This document shows, in pieces, positions 1 through 12,296 of a DNA stretch of 64,000 nucleotides; position 1 is the stretch's first letter, and each line of letters begins with the position of its first letter. The stretch is from contig NW_020312904.1 in assembly GCF_003265705.1 (NCBI RefSeq), positions 3,405,847-3,469,846 of the forward strand, written 5' to 3'. The notes under the pieces were generated by a model. The model was given only the letters and a program-made list of their open reading frames with translations. It did not search any database and had not been told where the DNA came from. The DNA comes from Callorhinus ursinus (lineage: Eukaryota > Chordata > Mammalia > Carnivora > Otariidae). The position numbers and the translations under genes are program-made.

Positions 1-1659
1 ATGGGATTGGCCACTGATTCTTATATACATCTGTTATCTGTATAGTGATTTGCGGACTTCTCGCACCCACTTAGTTCTGGTACCTGGTCGTGTTGTTTAC
101 ACGTGTTGCTTACAACACACCTGAGTTGTGTTGTAAGGAGGCTGGTGGTATTTAACTGTGATCATTGGGATTCCTGCATATGGAACCGCACAGTGAGCCC
201 TGACTATGTTTGAGAACTTGTTCCTAGAAATAGAGGCCGAGGATGATGCTCTCTTCCTGCAGGTGTCTGCCAGGGTCCTGGCAATCTGGGACCACCTCCA
301 TCCAGCTTCCAGGACTGAGATTAGTTAGAACCGGGCTCAGTTCATGAGCAAGCTCATCGATTTCCAGGTCACCTGTTTTCCTAGAGGGCAGCTTTTTGGA
401 TCCCAACCCAAAGTTTGGGCTGTTTCCCAGGATCTTCCCTTCTTATAGGTTTTATATCCCAAGTTTTTACTCTCAGCCATAGAGATGTGCTATTTAGCTT
501 TTTTATTGCTTCATCCATAAATTGGCCAACACACCAGGGACAAAAATGACCTGAAGGTCAAGTGCCCATCCTCTTTAGTCCTCAGCCTGACAACTGTTCA
601 CTGGCTGGCGAGTTCTCCAATGTCATGGAACACGTTTAAAGATTTCATCCACCTTTTTGAGTCAGCTTTCAAACTACTAAGCCATTATCAAAAGTGGAGC
701 CCCCATCTCAACATTTTCAGACCACTTAATAGTTGTGAATATCAGCTCCACAGTTTGAAATCGCTGTTTTTCTCTTTATTTTTTATTTCCAGAGCTCCAG
801 AGTACTTCTGTACCCTTAAATAAACTCCGTAGACTGGCATATGACTACATTTCCTTAAGGTTTTCCTCATATTCAGGCAATCTTACTCACATAACACCTT
901 TCTAGTAAAATGCCAATAAAAGTTTAGAACAGAAAAACTCATCTTTTAAACAAGCACGAGGGCATAGATTATTAAGTAGAGAGGGAAGCTTTGTTCATTC
1001 CACAGATATTTTTAGGAGCCTTCTATGCTGGGCCATGTTCTAGCCACTGAGGGTACAGAAGTGAAGAAGAGAGACAGATATCCCTGCCCCCGTGGGGATC
1101 TCCATGGGAGGATGGCTCCCCAGCAGCTGCAGCTCCCTGTTCTAGGGACAGGAGGTGGATGAGAAATCAAGGAAGCATGTCCTCTGTTGGATGGCAACAA
1201 GGCAGGCGGGAGGGGCTACAGCTACAAATATGGGGTCAGAGAAGACCGTCCCATATGGGGAAGAAGCACAGTTAGGATGTCCTTCCTTCCTGTAAACAGG
1301 GACATGGAACTGGGAGAGTCCCGTGGGACCAGGACCTCCAGATACTCCAGCACCCTCCACTGCTCACACCCTCTGGAGCTTTGCCCCTGGCCTCAGGCTG
1401 ATGGAGGGAAAGAAGGAAGTCACCATGCTCTGCCACACTAGCACTGTGCTGTTACACGCGTCCCTCTACAGCTCTCCCCGCTTGTGTCTACGCGACCTCC
1501 CCTACCCTGACTGCCTCATGCACCTGCAACTCTGGGCCCAGCTTTTTGTCTTTGATATTCTAGATGTCTTTCATCAACGGAGCTGGACACTAAGCGGGTC
1601 ACTCACATTTGAGTATGAACAGGAGAGACAGTGAATCCCAGGAATATGGGGTCAGGGTG

Positions 1660-2205
1660 TGGTGCCAAATAATGTCCCCCAAAGATGTCCGTGCCCCAAT
1701 CTTGGAGCCTAGGTGATCTTGCACGGCAGAGGGGGTTCTGCAGATGTGACTGAGGGTACTGCAATGGGTTGACTTGTGTCCCCTCTGCCAAAAGATATGT
1801 CCATGTCCTACCTCAGTACTTCAGAATGTGACCTTATTGGAAAAGGGGTCTGTGCAGCTGTAGTTATGATGAGGTCATATGGGAGTGGGGTGGGCCCTTA
1901 ATCCAATACAAATGGTGTCCTTATAAAAAAAAGGGGGGGACATCTGGACACAGACACACACACATGGAGACCACCATGTGATGACAGAGGCAGACACTGC
2001 ACTGATGTGTCTACAAGCCAGAGAATGCCAGGCTTGACAGCCATTGCCACAAGGTAAGCAAAGGAAGGATGGGTTCCACTCAGAGTCTCGGGGGGGGGGG
2101 GGCGCAGCCCTGCCCACACATTAATGTCAGACTTCTGGCCCCCAGAACTGGGGGGAAACACACGGCTGTTGATCATGCTGCTTTGTTACAGCCACTGGAG
2201 GAGAC
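1660..2205 (+). repeat. MaLR-type LTR fragment (MLT1-like)
   Basis: The diagnostic blocks of this old mammalian LTR family appear in order: a start resembling GACTTGTGTCCCCTCTGCC near 1769, TCAGAATGTGACCTTATTGG near 1821, GTGGGCCCTTAATCCAATAC near 1888, GTGTCCTTATAAAA near 1915, GGACACAGACACACACACAT near 1945, ACCATGTGATGACAGAGGCA near 1973, and an ending near 2190. A second, partial copy of the start lies at 1660-1760, so the element may be a composite. A 13-base G run at 2090-2102 interrupts it. It has no coding capacity. The exact subfamily is uncertain. Confidence 0.65.
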
Positions 2206-3399
2206 GGACACAGGCCCAGACCCTGGCAGAGGATTAGCCTGGGTCATCCAGCTGGGCCCGATGGAGTCTCCTGAGCCCTTACAAGCAGAGGGAATGCTCT
2301 CTGGCTACAGGGAGGCAGAAGGGGAGGTCTGAGAGATTCAGAGTGTGAGGATGACTCAACCCATGGTTCTGACTTTGAAAATGAAGGGGCCACGAGCGAA
2401 GGCATGGGGGCTGCCTCTCGAAGCCAAGAACCACCTCCGGCTGACTGCCAGTGAGGGAACAGGGACCATAGATGGCTTGTCCATCTGAACAGGTGAATTG
2501 TACGGTATGTAATATACCGTATACCTCGGTAAACCAGACTTGAGAAAAAAAACCCCGACCTCAAACCCATCTCTGTCACCTGATTTGTAGGGAGCCTAAC
2601 AGAAAGAGGGAAGTCTGGTAAAATGGGTTCTGGAAGCCAGCCCAATACATCATCACGCCCATGGAGGAAGGCAGCCAGGATGATCTCCCAGGCACTCCTG
2701 GGAGCCAGCCCTGCTCCCACCTGCTCTTGACAGCCCCGGGCAGGAGGTAGCTGCCTCCATCTCCACCACCACAGCCACAGAACCAGAAACCTCCCAGTCC
2801 TCGAAGGCCTCAACATCACACATCACCTATAATCCGAGGAAAGGGGCCTGCATTTGCCTATGGAATAGTATGCCTCATTCACTGCTATCAGGCCAAATGG
2901 TGTCAAGCTAACGGCACAGAATCCAGCTCCTGTCCCATCAAGTTTGCCTTTTGGGGAGCAATTACCACGCTTACATGATTAAGACAGGCTCGCTGCTCGG
3001 GGGGCTTGTCTGCTTTTAATGCTGGAAGTGTCGGTGACAAAGAGAAGGCAGACCCCGTAACTAAGGGAACAGTGCTTCCTGCATTTAGGTCATTAGATGC
3101 ACAGTTAGATTTAATATTCACCTAAGATTTAAATTCTGCTGAACTAAGTGGGTCAAAAGGATTTCAACTGAGCACTTAATGCCTTCAAGATAATAATCAG
3201 AAGAACTAAAGTGGGTTCTGAAATCTCTCGGATAATTTTTGTTCACTCTTGCCTCCTTCCTGACTTATTTCCTTTTAGTGAAAGGAAGTTCTGAATTTTA
3301 AAGACAAATATTTATTGAGCCACCCATTCAGATCACTGTTAAAACTCTGACATCATTTGCTTTGGGACCTGCGTCCCTTCTTTGCCTGGGAGCCCTACT

Positions 3400-3530
3400 C
3401 GTCATGCAACCCAGTGCTTTGTGATGGCAGGTAACCATGCCCGTTGCCTTTCCATGGCTCCCCCAGCACCTAGAACACTGCTTGGCACAAAGCAGCACTC
3501 AGTAAATATTTGGTGAATAAACGCACGAGC
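3400..3530 (+). repeat. L2 3' end fragment
   Basis: The segment ends with the typical L2/MIR-class tail: AGCACCTAGAACACTGCTTG, then GCACAAAGCAGCACTCAGTA and AATATTTGGTGAATAAACG. This corresponds to the family pattern ending in a 'last part of a LINE2' TCAATAAATATTTGTTGAAT. It is a non-coding relic; the 5' limit is a guess. Confidence 0.6.
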
Positions 3531-6500
3531 TCGGAGATAAACGATGGAAGCATTTGGCAAACGGCTGTGGTGCAGGCGGAATATGTTGAATCAGAGAACC
3601 TTGCAACTGCCTGAGGGACAAAATCTTGCATCCGGTCTGACGGACGGTCCTGGAAGGCGTGATGGAGGAGGGGGCACTTGATTGAGCCTTGAGGGACTCT
3701 CCCCGGGAGGGTGGCCCCACAGCAGCTGCAGCTCATGACCCGGTCGCATGGCCTGAGGCTGAGCCGATGGTGAGCAAGGCTGCTCTGGCTCCGGGCTTCT
3801 GGGGTCCACGTCTCACGGGGATGGCAACCTTCATCAGGAAAAGCACCCAGGCGTCGTAAGAGCTTGCGTCAGGGAGGTCCAGGTGGGGCAGGGAATTCAG
3901 AGAGGCTCCCCTAAGAGGGTAGCTTCAAGCCCGGGGCTGCAGGGTAGAGGCTCTGGGGGCGAGGTAGGGGCTGGGGTGGGGGTAATGGAGTGTCCCAGGC
4001 AGGAGGGAGGGAGCTGGGCGCGTGAAATGAACTGGTGGTGCAGGAAGAATGTCAGCTCCCGAGAGGAGGGCGCCGTGCCTTGCTGCTCACAGGGAAGCTG
4101 ATGAAGAAGGCTGGATGAGTCAGTATGAAGCCCGACGGAGAAAACAAGCCAAGAAACATCTACAGAGTTCTCACTATCTGGCAGGGACGGCCACCCTTGG
4201 AAAGCACTGGTATCCGCCCCACATGTCGACAAGACCGAGGTGCAGGCCAGAAGGGCCCATGTGAGGCCCAGAGCTGCGGGGCAGGACCCACGCTGGTCCT
4301 GCATCCAGAGCCCCAGCCGGAGGCCACGACCTGGGCCGGGAGGGAGGGCTGGCCACTCTCAGCGGGAGTCTCCGGGTGGGTCAGGGTGAGGTCAGGAGGC
4401 CGGTGGGCGTCAGGCCCGAGGTCACGCAAGCCGGCTGGACCCGGAGAACGGCGGGAGAGGGGCACCGCGGGCCCCCGACCGGAAAGTGGGTGTCTGTGTC
4501 CCTGGTCCCTTGGCAACACAGCTGTGGGGGTGCACAGGTGACAGCCGAAGCGGTCCTCTGGCGACAGGCAGAGGCCGTGCCAACACCTCCGGCTGGGACG
4601 TCACTTTTCATCTCTGAAAAGCAATCCCTTCACTGAGCCCTAAGTGTGGATTCTTGCTCTTGTCCTTCAGAGCTCTCGTTCTCGGAGACCGTGCCAGTCC
4701 TGATGTCATAACTGGCCGGGCGTCTTTCCCAAATACCTGCTAGAAGAGGACTCACGTGGCTCGGAAGGCCCACCTGCGGATGCACGGGCAGTCCGGGCCG
4801 CCGTGCTTCCGTCTTCGTGGTCGGGCCGTGAATGAGCCACAGACGTGTCTGCCTTCCTGGCTATCGTTTTCCTTCCAGAATCTTGTTTCTTTATTGTCTT
4901 GTGCCCGGTGAGGTCTAAAGATTAGCGGCTGTCCTTGAATGTGGTTAAATATTCACCTCCATCTAGCCTTCTGACCTCGACGCTAAAAGCCAACTTTGTT
5001 AGATCATCTAAGTCAAGAGAACGGAGCAGAAGAAGGTCGATCATTTTCAGTCTCCGGGGTGAAATCAAAAGACCACCTTTTCCTCTTCTTATATGGACAT
5101 CCTGCTACGTACTCTGTCCCCCGTCTTCCCACACGGAGCCCGGAGCTTTGCGAGGATGACTACTGTCCTTCACAGAAAGTGTCCCGCTGGAACCTTCCCC
5201 CTGTCACCCAGCCAGGAACTGTGACCTTCCTCTCTGGCGTGGCCTTTACAGGCTCTCCCCGACCCCTGCCCCTTCTCCACGCGCTGTCCCCGCATCTAGA
5301 GCCTCCTTCCTCCACCCGACTGATGCTCCGGGCACCAGGGCACCAGCTCCTTTAACCCCGTGTATGCTGGTCTTTTCCTCTTAAGGAACACCAGCTTCAA
5401 ATGCTTCTAAACGCTCGATATCTTTCTCCTCACGCCTCTCATTGTTCAAAGCCTTCTCCTTGGGGTGTTGCTCCCCACGAAGCCTGGGCTGGCAGCATCC
5501 TTGCCCGGCTCAACTTGCTCCTTAGCTCTCGGGACTCCTGGCTGAGTAGACCGGATTAGGTTTACCTTCCAGATTTGAAAACTGCAACAACAGAATGTCT
5601 TCCTTTCTGGAAAACTCTCTCCACACGTGGGTGCTTCTTAGGAGAAGAGGGAAGTCGGTGTTTCCCTGAGCCTGTGTGCACTTGGACTGGGGAACCCTGC
5701 AGGCGCGGGAGGGAGGCCCGTGCCCAGACCGCGACACTGACAGAGGTGGGGACGTCTTCTAAGTGGAGAAAGGGGGCAATGATCACGGGCCAGCAGAGTC
5801 TTCCCCCTGCAGATCCGGACATCTGAGGACGGCACGAGCCATTCAAATGCTCCGGTTTCAACCAGATCTCACACTTCTCTGAACAATTTTCCTTTTAAAC
5901 GTCCTTCACATCATTCCCACCCCCGATATGCAGAGAAAAAACCAGAAATGGAAAGCTGAGTGCACAGCAAACGGATAAGACTCTGGCCCAGTTATCAAGC
6001 TGTCCCATAAAATGAGCCAAAAGGACACTGTCGAATTTATCAGATATCCTCCTGATCCTAGAAAGAGGGAATGTGCTCTGCATGTTGGCAGCCTAGTCAA
6101 CCTGTCCGATAATGAAAGCTGCCAGAGAGGCTTTTTAAAAATTCTTCTGGCCAAAACATATCCCATTTAACACCCAGGTAATAGGAGAAACGGGCTTGCA
6201 GACAATCAAGATTTGATTGCAGATTCATCCAGTCTTTTACAAGCCATGTTGCTTAATTATAAATTATATATAAAAAGTCATATAAAAATATATAAAAAGT
6301 CACGTCAGGCTGACGACTAACTTCTAAGAATATTTCAGAAAGGACATATCCACATGTCAGCCTCTACATAACTGGGTCCCTTTTACTGGAGCTTGGCAAT
6401 TTGTCACCTTAGTGTGGTTATCACATAACCGCAGACTCGTTCAGTTATAAATGGCTGTAAGAAAGCTTGGGGCCTCACTCACTGGTAAAAATGGAAAAAA

Positions 6501-9195
6501 TAAAAAAAAAGGAACCACAATATACTGTTCAGTTAACTGTATTATAATTTCAAACCATTCATACGAAGCTTCATAATCTTTGAGGTGATTTGTCATTCTG
6601 CATTTGCCTTCCGAGCTTTGACTATGCAAAGTGATGCTTTCCTAAAGGTTTACTTGTGGTCTCTAAGCTAAAAGTGTAAAGCGAGGACATCGGACTAGAA
6701 ACCCTCGCTCCTCTTTATTTACAAATCTCTTAAAACAGAGCAAAGCCGGAGCAGTCAGGTGAGGGCAGCTCCCTGCAATAGAGAGACACACAGCCGGCAC
6801 TTCCTCCAACTGCCCCTGTGCGCCTATCTCATCCCCACAGCCGGAGTGTCTGCTGGACCCCTGCCCTCGCAGAGATAAGTGCGCCCGAACTCACACCGGG
6901 GTAAAGATACCCCTTTCCTGAGGAGCCAGTTGTTTGGAATCTGAATCCATGATCTTGCAGAAAGAAAGAGCATTCTATTTAATTAGATTCTCAAGCCAGC
7001 TCATAAAAAGTACGTCTGACACATAACATGCCCCAAACCTAGTGACGATCATGGTCGGAATCATTTTGGCTACAACTATGGCCTTTATGCTATGGATGCC
7101 ATGGGCACTGCGCAATGGGTCCCGCCTGGATGCAGCAACTCCCCTGTCTCGTGGCAGGAGCGCCGTCTCGCCATCCCAGGTGGGAGGGAAGCCACAACAT
7201 GCCAAGGGGGTTGTGATGGGCCGGCCTGCTGTCTGCACTGCTAAGCCAGCTCCCACCCACATTGGTGGCAGGTAGAAAACAGAGGCCCGCCAATCGATCC
7301 TTGCCAGATTGAATTCTGCTAATTGCTTTGTTCAGTGACCATTTGCAAGGACCTACTCAGGATGTAAGACCAGCAGGGCAGACATGAATGGACACACACT
7401 GCTCTTAGCAAGTCAGACCCCCGGGGGGGAAAGTCAGGCCAATGAGAAACCGTGACGCAGGGCAGCGCCTAGGTGCCGCCCAGCAAAGCCCGGCCTAAGT
7501 CCGGGAGGCCTTCACCCTCCAGGGATGAGGGACAGCCTCCCCATGCTCTAGTAGAGTGGAATAAGGGCCAACGCACAATATACGAGCACCACAACGGGAG
7601 GGGCACGTCCGCATTCAGAGAAAGCACGAAACACTCGTGACAGGTGTAGGTCTCTTGTTTATGTATTCAAAATCAGGGGACAAAATTTGTAGTTATGTGG
7701 GGGTGTTGCTTTCTGAGAGCCTTTGAAAATTCATAAAATGGCCAGAGCAAAAATAATGTAGGGATCAGCTGTGGCCCACTGAGAAGGCCGAGACCAGGGT
7801 GAGGCTGCTTCCTTCTAAGACACCCCTTGGGCTATGCGCACATTTTCTTATTGTACAGGAGTCTTCATGTAAGCCGCCACTTTTGAGCTTCCCAAGCCCT
7901 CAGAGAAGTGAAACAGGATTTTCCGATGAGAAGAGAGTGGTAGAGCCATCTAGAGAGGAAGACCCCGGGCCTGGCGGGCCGCAGCCAAAGAACAAGAAAC
8001 CAAGTCTTGAGCTTAATGACCCAATGCATTTCCACCGTAGCGAGCTGCTTCCAACGCAAACCGACATGTCCGACTGTTTTTTCTTGTACTACGCGCTGAC
8101 CTCAAAACAAAGGCAGCTCAACCACAAAAATAATTCTAACAGAGCTGACCCAGCAGGGACTAAATTCTTCACTTTTCGGAGTGCAGAAACTCTTCCAGAC
8201 ACCACACTATCAGGACGACGAGATGCTGTGTAATTTAATACTCCAGAGGCAAGGAACAAATACACCTCCCGATCACGGCAACTGTCAGACTAGGTCACAT
8301 CTGATTATCCACAGAACCAGTCAGAAAATCACATGCATGTGCCCCTTTCCATTAGAAGCTCACGGCATGTCAGCGTTAGGAATCCTTGGAAGAAGAAACA
8401 AGGTCTTTCACATACAGTCCACTGGGGCTTCTAGGGCTTTTCCTCCTTGGTTCTTACTTTAAAACTATCTTCACACCAACTTGGAAATTAAAGTTCACTG
8501 CCTCATTCTCCCTACCCACATGTCCTGGCCTTGGAGGTGAGCTCGCTTGTTCTGTGTCCCTAATAAGGCTGAAGTGACAGATACAGCAAACGTCTACCCC
8601 GCACACAGAAACTATGCCTTTCTTTGGAATATCCACGGAACATGGGAAAGACTGACTGACTCAATATCAAGCCACCAAAACCAGAGATAAGAACAGGGGT
8701 CCTTAAATTCAAAACCAGCAGAAATCATAGAGGTCACATCCTCTCTCAGAGCAGTGCAACAAAATTAGTACAAATGTTCAACAGGAACACCAGCCACTTG
8801 GAAGGCGAGACACTCATGCTATTTTCCTTTAAGAATACATGCAGGGATGCAGGAGGGGAAAAGGAGGAAAGAGAATTGGGGGTGTTTAAAATCTGTTTAC
8901 ACTCAGCTGAGAAACATTTGATTTTTTTTTAAAGATTACTTAAAGAATATTTGTCATACAAACACAGATGCTCATAGGCACGCAAGAAAAAGAGTGTTGG
9001 CTATCAATCGAGAAACAGCAAGATGTTTTGGCAAAAACAGTTTCCCTCTCTATACTCCAGTTCCACCTTTTAGGATGAGGAGGACAGTATTCTGGTACAA
9101 AAATCAGCTTCACAAGCAGATCCATAGTTGTCTTGCTCCATACTGAGGACCTTAGCATTTAGCAGCTACTCAGCAAATAGTTGCAGAATGAATGA

Positions 9196-9245
9196 AATTA
9201 TATATATTATATATATATATAATACACAATTATATAGATACATAT
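9196..9245. repeat. TA-rich microsatellite
   Basis: Interrupted runs of TA dinucleotides (ATTATATATATTATATATAT and similar), followed by a short CA run near 9257-9270. This is a simple repeat within AT-rich intronic DNA. Confidence 0.85.
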
Positions 9246-11157
9246 ATGTGAGCTCACACACACAAACACATTAAGGGATTGGCTAAATGATGACTTTACC
9301 TAGACACAATGGAATATTACACAGACATTCAAAACAAAGCAGAAACACATTTATTTCACACGGCAAGATTTTTCACTACCCAATAGTCAACGAAGCAGAA
9401 GCAGATTACACAGTGACTTCTATGGAAGAAACATGCCTTTTCTCCGCTCTCTCTCATTCTCTCTCTTACACACACAATGCTTAAAAATCAGTTTGCAAGT
9501 CTGACAGACATGAGCTAGTACAAACTATTTCGTGATTATGGGATGCCTCTCGTTATATGTCTAAGATCTGAGAAAAGAGAGAAAACACATTTTTCTCTAC
9601 CGTCGGTTAATTTGCTTTTGTCTCAAAGTTGTCCAGAAGTGTCTCGTCCCCCCATCTGGCCCCTGGGTGACAGGGACCTCTCCCGTCCAGCCACACCTCC
9701 AGACTGTCCCTGTCCTGGGTAATGACAGTTCCAGACCTGACCTACTACCCCAGCAAGCTATCTGCTTGATATTCAAATCAGCATGGAAACAGCAAGAAGA
9801 ATCTTCATTCATGCCGCTCTGCACTTGCTCCTGCAACTTCAGTGTCTGTCAAAGAATAACAGCTCTCACAGTTCAGCTGTCCAGATTTATACTCCATGGA
9901 ACCGAGCCCCTATAAAGCAATGAATCTCTCAGTGAAACCGAGACAAGAACCCGCCACTTAGCAGTATCCACATTCATCTGACTTTCAAAGCACTGAACAT
10001 ACACCTAACTTTGCACCACAAAGTAATAACTCACCCCAAATGCCTAGTTTGTACGGCAACAGAAGTAAACACTTAAAAAATATTTCGGTCTGGAAACAGG
10101 AGCGAATCAAACCTTCTATTTACCTGTGATGGCAACGTCTTACTTCCTTCCGAGCGGGCCTCACCACCAACGGTTCCTCGCGGAGGCAGGGCCCTTCCCT
10201 GCAGCCTTGGCAGTAAGAAGGTAAAGAGGGAAATGATTACGGTATGTCCTCTGGATTCTCCCCAACTCTCCACCACCTTGGAAGAGGAAAGTCACCGTGA
10301 CCCTGCTTCAGCAGGAACGGAAAACCCGGTGCCCCCCTGCCCTGCCGGGCTCCCCGCTCCGCTCCCGCCCAGCGCACCCTTTCCCAAGCGGCCCCGAGAG
10401 AGGAGGGGGCTCCCTGGTTTGAGGAGGGGCTGCCGGGGTCGGGGTGGCCGCGCAGCCCCTAAGGGCCCAGAGCAACCCGCAAAATCCGACACATGACACA
10501 GCCGCGGACTTTTCTTAGAAAGACGTTTGACACTGACATTTGGGGCACGCCATCCCTCCTTTAAACTTAAAAAGGCGAGGAAAGCACAGGCATGCAGAAC
10601 TGTCAGTCTGGGGTGGGCGTGAGGGCAGAACCCGGCTTCCGGAGCGCCGCCGGCACCGCCCTGTGCCCCCCGGGCCCGCGCGGCCGGGACGCGGGGAGAC
10701 CCGGGCGCGGAAGCGGCGCGCGGGACCCGCAGAGCCGGGCTGGGGAGAAGCGTGGCGCCGCTGCCCTGGGCTCGGCCGGGTTGGCCGACTGCGCTCGGGC
10801 GCAAAGTGCGGCAGTTCCTCAAAGCTGCTCCGCGGGCGAGTTTCTCTCGTCCGACCGCGGCCGCCGGGCGCGCAGCCCCGGGGGTCCGTCTGTCCGGGCC
10901 TCCGGCTACCCAGCCTCGAGGATCCCCGGTGGTCTCGGGAAACGCCCCCCCCGTCGGTGACGCCCCAAATCGACCGGGCCGAGGGAAGGGTGAGCCCCAG
11001 GCCCCAGCCCCCGGGCCTTCCCTCCCGCGGGACAACCTGTGGACCCAGCGTCTCCGAGGCCCCCGGCGCTCGGAAGGAGGCCGAGCAGGGGGCGGCCCCC
11101 TGGGCCCGGGGATCCCCCGCACCAGACCCAGCGCGCTCGGCCCGCGCCCCCGGATCC

Positions 11158-11169
11158 CGCGCATGCGCC
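11158..11169. promoter_or_regulatory. NRF1-type site
   Basis: CGCGCATGCGCC matches the palindromic NRF1 consensus YGCGCAYGCGCR at all but the last position. It lies about 100 bp downstream of the exon 1 donor on the minus strand, within the CpG island. NRF1 is a known regulator of mitochondrial and oxidative genes; its use here is inference. Confidence 0.65.
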
Positions 11170-11263
11170 GCCCGGCCCCTCCCCTGGCCGCCGCCGCTCC
11201 GCGTCCCGAGAAGTGGAGGCCCGGTTCTCGGACCCCCGCGAGCGCCCGCCCGCCCCTGGGCAC

Positions 11264-11322
11264 CTGGAGCCGGTCCGCCGCCTGCGGGTCCGCCGGACGA
11301 GCGCGCCGAGGGAGGCAGCGCC
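11264..11322 (-). other. PPARA: PPARA exon 1 (untranslated)
   Basis: PPARA encodes the fatty-acid-sensing nuclear receptor PPAR-alpha; its first exon is non-coding. Reading the minus strand from about 11322, the order of blocks follows the human PPARA mRNA 5' end as I remember it: GCGCTGCCTCCCTCGGCG (human GCGCCGCCTCCTTCGGCG), then a diverged GC-rich spacer, then GCAGGCGGCGGACCG (11285-11271, identical over 15 bases), then a few diverged bases ending in CCAG. The next bases are GTG (11263-11261), a good splice donor at the place where the human exon ends. The neighbourhood supports this: the let-7a-3/let-7b cluster lies about 26 kb upstream on the same strand, and in human it lies about 37 kb upstream of PPARA. 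The transcription start is approximate. Exon 2 and the coding exons are not in view. Confidence 0.72.
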
Positions 11323-11515
11323 GGGCAGGGCGCTAGCTGCGGCCGCCTCCGCCCCTGCCGCCCGCTGCCCCCGCCGTGGGGCCGCCGCGTCCCCTGCCCA
11401 TGCCCGGCGCCGCCTCCCCGCGCCGGTGCCAGCCGCGCCCCCCGCGGCACGCGCCGCCCCTCTGTCCCCCGCCCCGGCCCGGCTGCGCGGGCGGCTGGCG
11501 CGGATGGCCGCCGGA

Positions 11516-11612
11516 AGCCCCGCCCCGCCCCGGGCCCCTGGCCTGGCCCCGGGCGGGACACACCCCCCTGGCGGCGGCGCCCGATTGGCTGCCCGCGGGG
11601 CCGGGGGCGGGG
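11516..11612. promoter_or_regulatory. Sp1-type GC-box cluster
   Basis: CCCCGCCCCGCCCCG at 11518-11532 and GGGGGCGGGG at 11603-11612 flank the CCAAT box, about 200-290 bp upstream of PPARA exon 1. Such boxes are ordinary in CpG-island promoters. Confidence 0.6.
11584..11588 (-). promoter_or_regulatory. CCAAT box (NF-Y type)
   Basis: On the minus strand the sequence reads CAGCCAATCGG, a good NF-Y context, about 262 bp upstream of the inferred PPARA start and between two GC-box groups. Confidence 0.6.
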
Positions 11613-12291
11613 CCGCGGCCCCGGAGGCTCCCATCTCGTGCCCGGCTGCTGCTGCACCAGGGGGGAAACTGAGGCCGGAGGGGCGGAGGGACTGCGGAGG
11701 TCACCGGGCTGGCGGGTAGAGAGCCACGGTGGGACAGCGCGTGCAGCTGGGCGTCGGCGCGCGTCCAGCCCCGCGCACCCGGAGGGGCTGCAGTCGGGGC
11801 GGGGGCGGGCGCGAGGCCGCGGGACCCTGGGGGTTCCCGTCGGGCGCCCAGGCCACGCTGGCAAGGCCCCTCCTCCCTGGGGAGCCCTGCTCAGCTGGCC
11901 TAGGGCGAGCTGGTCTCTACCCGGGCCGAGGTGCGAGTGCCCTCGTAGTCGCGGGGTGCGCGGGGGTGGGGGGCGGTCGGGGCAGAACCAGTCCCAAGCA
12001 CCCCAGCATCCAAAAGAAGGAGAAAGAGAACACTAGCTGAGAGGACGCGTCAACAGGTGGCCGAGGTGCCCGGGCGGGCGCCGCGGGCGGGGACCCAGAA
12101 GGGTGAAGGGCAGCGGGGACAGCGTGGGCACCCGCTGCCAATTCCGACCACCCGCCCCACACCCACATCCCTACCCCGGCTGCGGGCGAGCCGTGCCCCC
12201 TCCCGCCGTGCGTCAGGGGTGAGGGGCTGACTTTGTGCCCGGCCAAGGCGCTGGGCCGCTGCCAGCGCAGGGGGAGGTCGCGGCCCGGCAG

Positions 12292-12296
12292 CCAAT
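12292..12296 (+). promoter_or_regulatory. CCAAT box, opposite orientation
   Basis: GCAGCCAATGACAGG on the plus strand at the outer edge of the CpG island. Its orientation would suit a divergent transcript going to higher coordinates, for which there is no other evidence. Confidence 0.4.

Larger units (their letters stand above)
1..11263 (-). other. PPARA: PPARA intron 1 (inferred, partial)
   Basis: This stretch lies directly downstream, on the minus strand, of the sequence recognised as PPARA exon 1, so it is inferred to be the 5' part of intron 1. It is clearly more AT-rich than the rest of the window from about 5.9 to 9.6 kb. I looked for the second untranslated human exon as I remember it and did not find it, so it may lie outside the window or have diverged. 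Apart from an LTR at 1660-2205, an L2 end near 3460-3530 and a TA microsatellite near 9.2 kb, I recognise nothing; stops are frequent in every frame and no coding exon is supported. The assignment rests wholly on the exon 1 call. Confidence 0.6.

Noticed and set aside
2501..2521. Palindrome TACGGTAT / ATACCGTA
   Set aside because: Eight-base arms only, in AT-rich flanking sequence; no transposon ends or duplication recognised.
2244..2819. 191-codon minus-strand frame
   Set aside because: Product has no recognisable domain and its stretch adjoins an LTR; no splice or promoter context supports it.
1..11260. Second untranslated PPARA exon
   Set aside because: Expected sequence blocks from the human mRNA (as remembered) were not found on the minus strand; it may be diverged or outside the window.
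10515..12036. Open frames of 498 and 449 codons on opposite strands of the CpG island
   Set aside because: They overlap each other antisense, are Arg/Pro/Gly/Ala-rich, and lie where stop codons are rare because of very high GC. They span the PPARA exon 1 and its donor.
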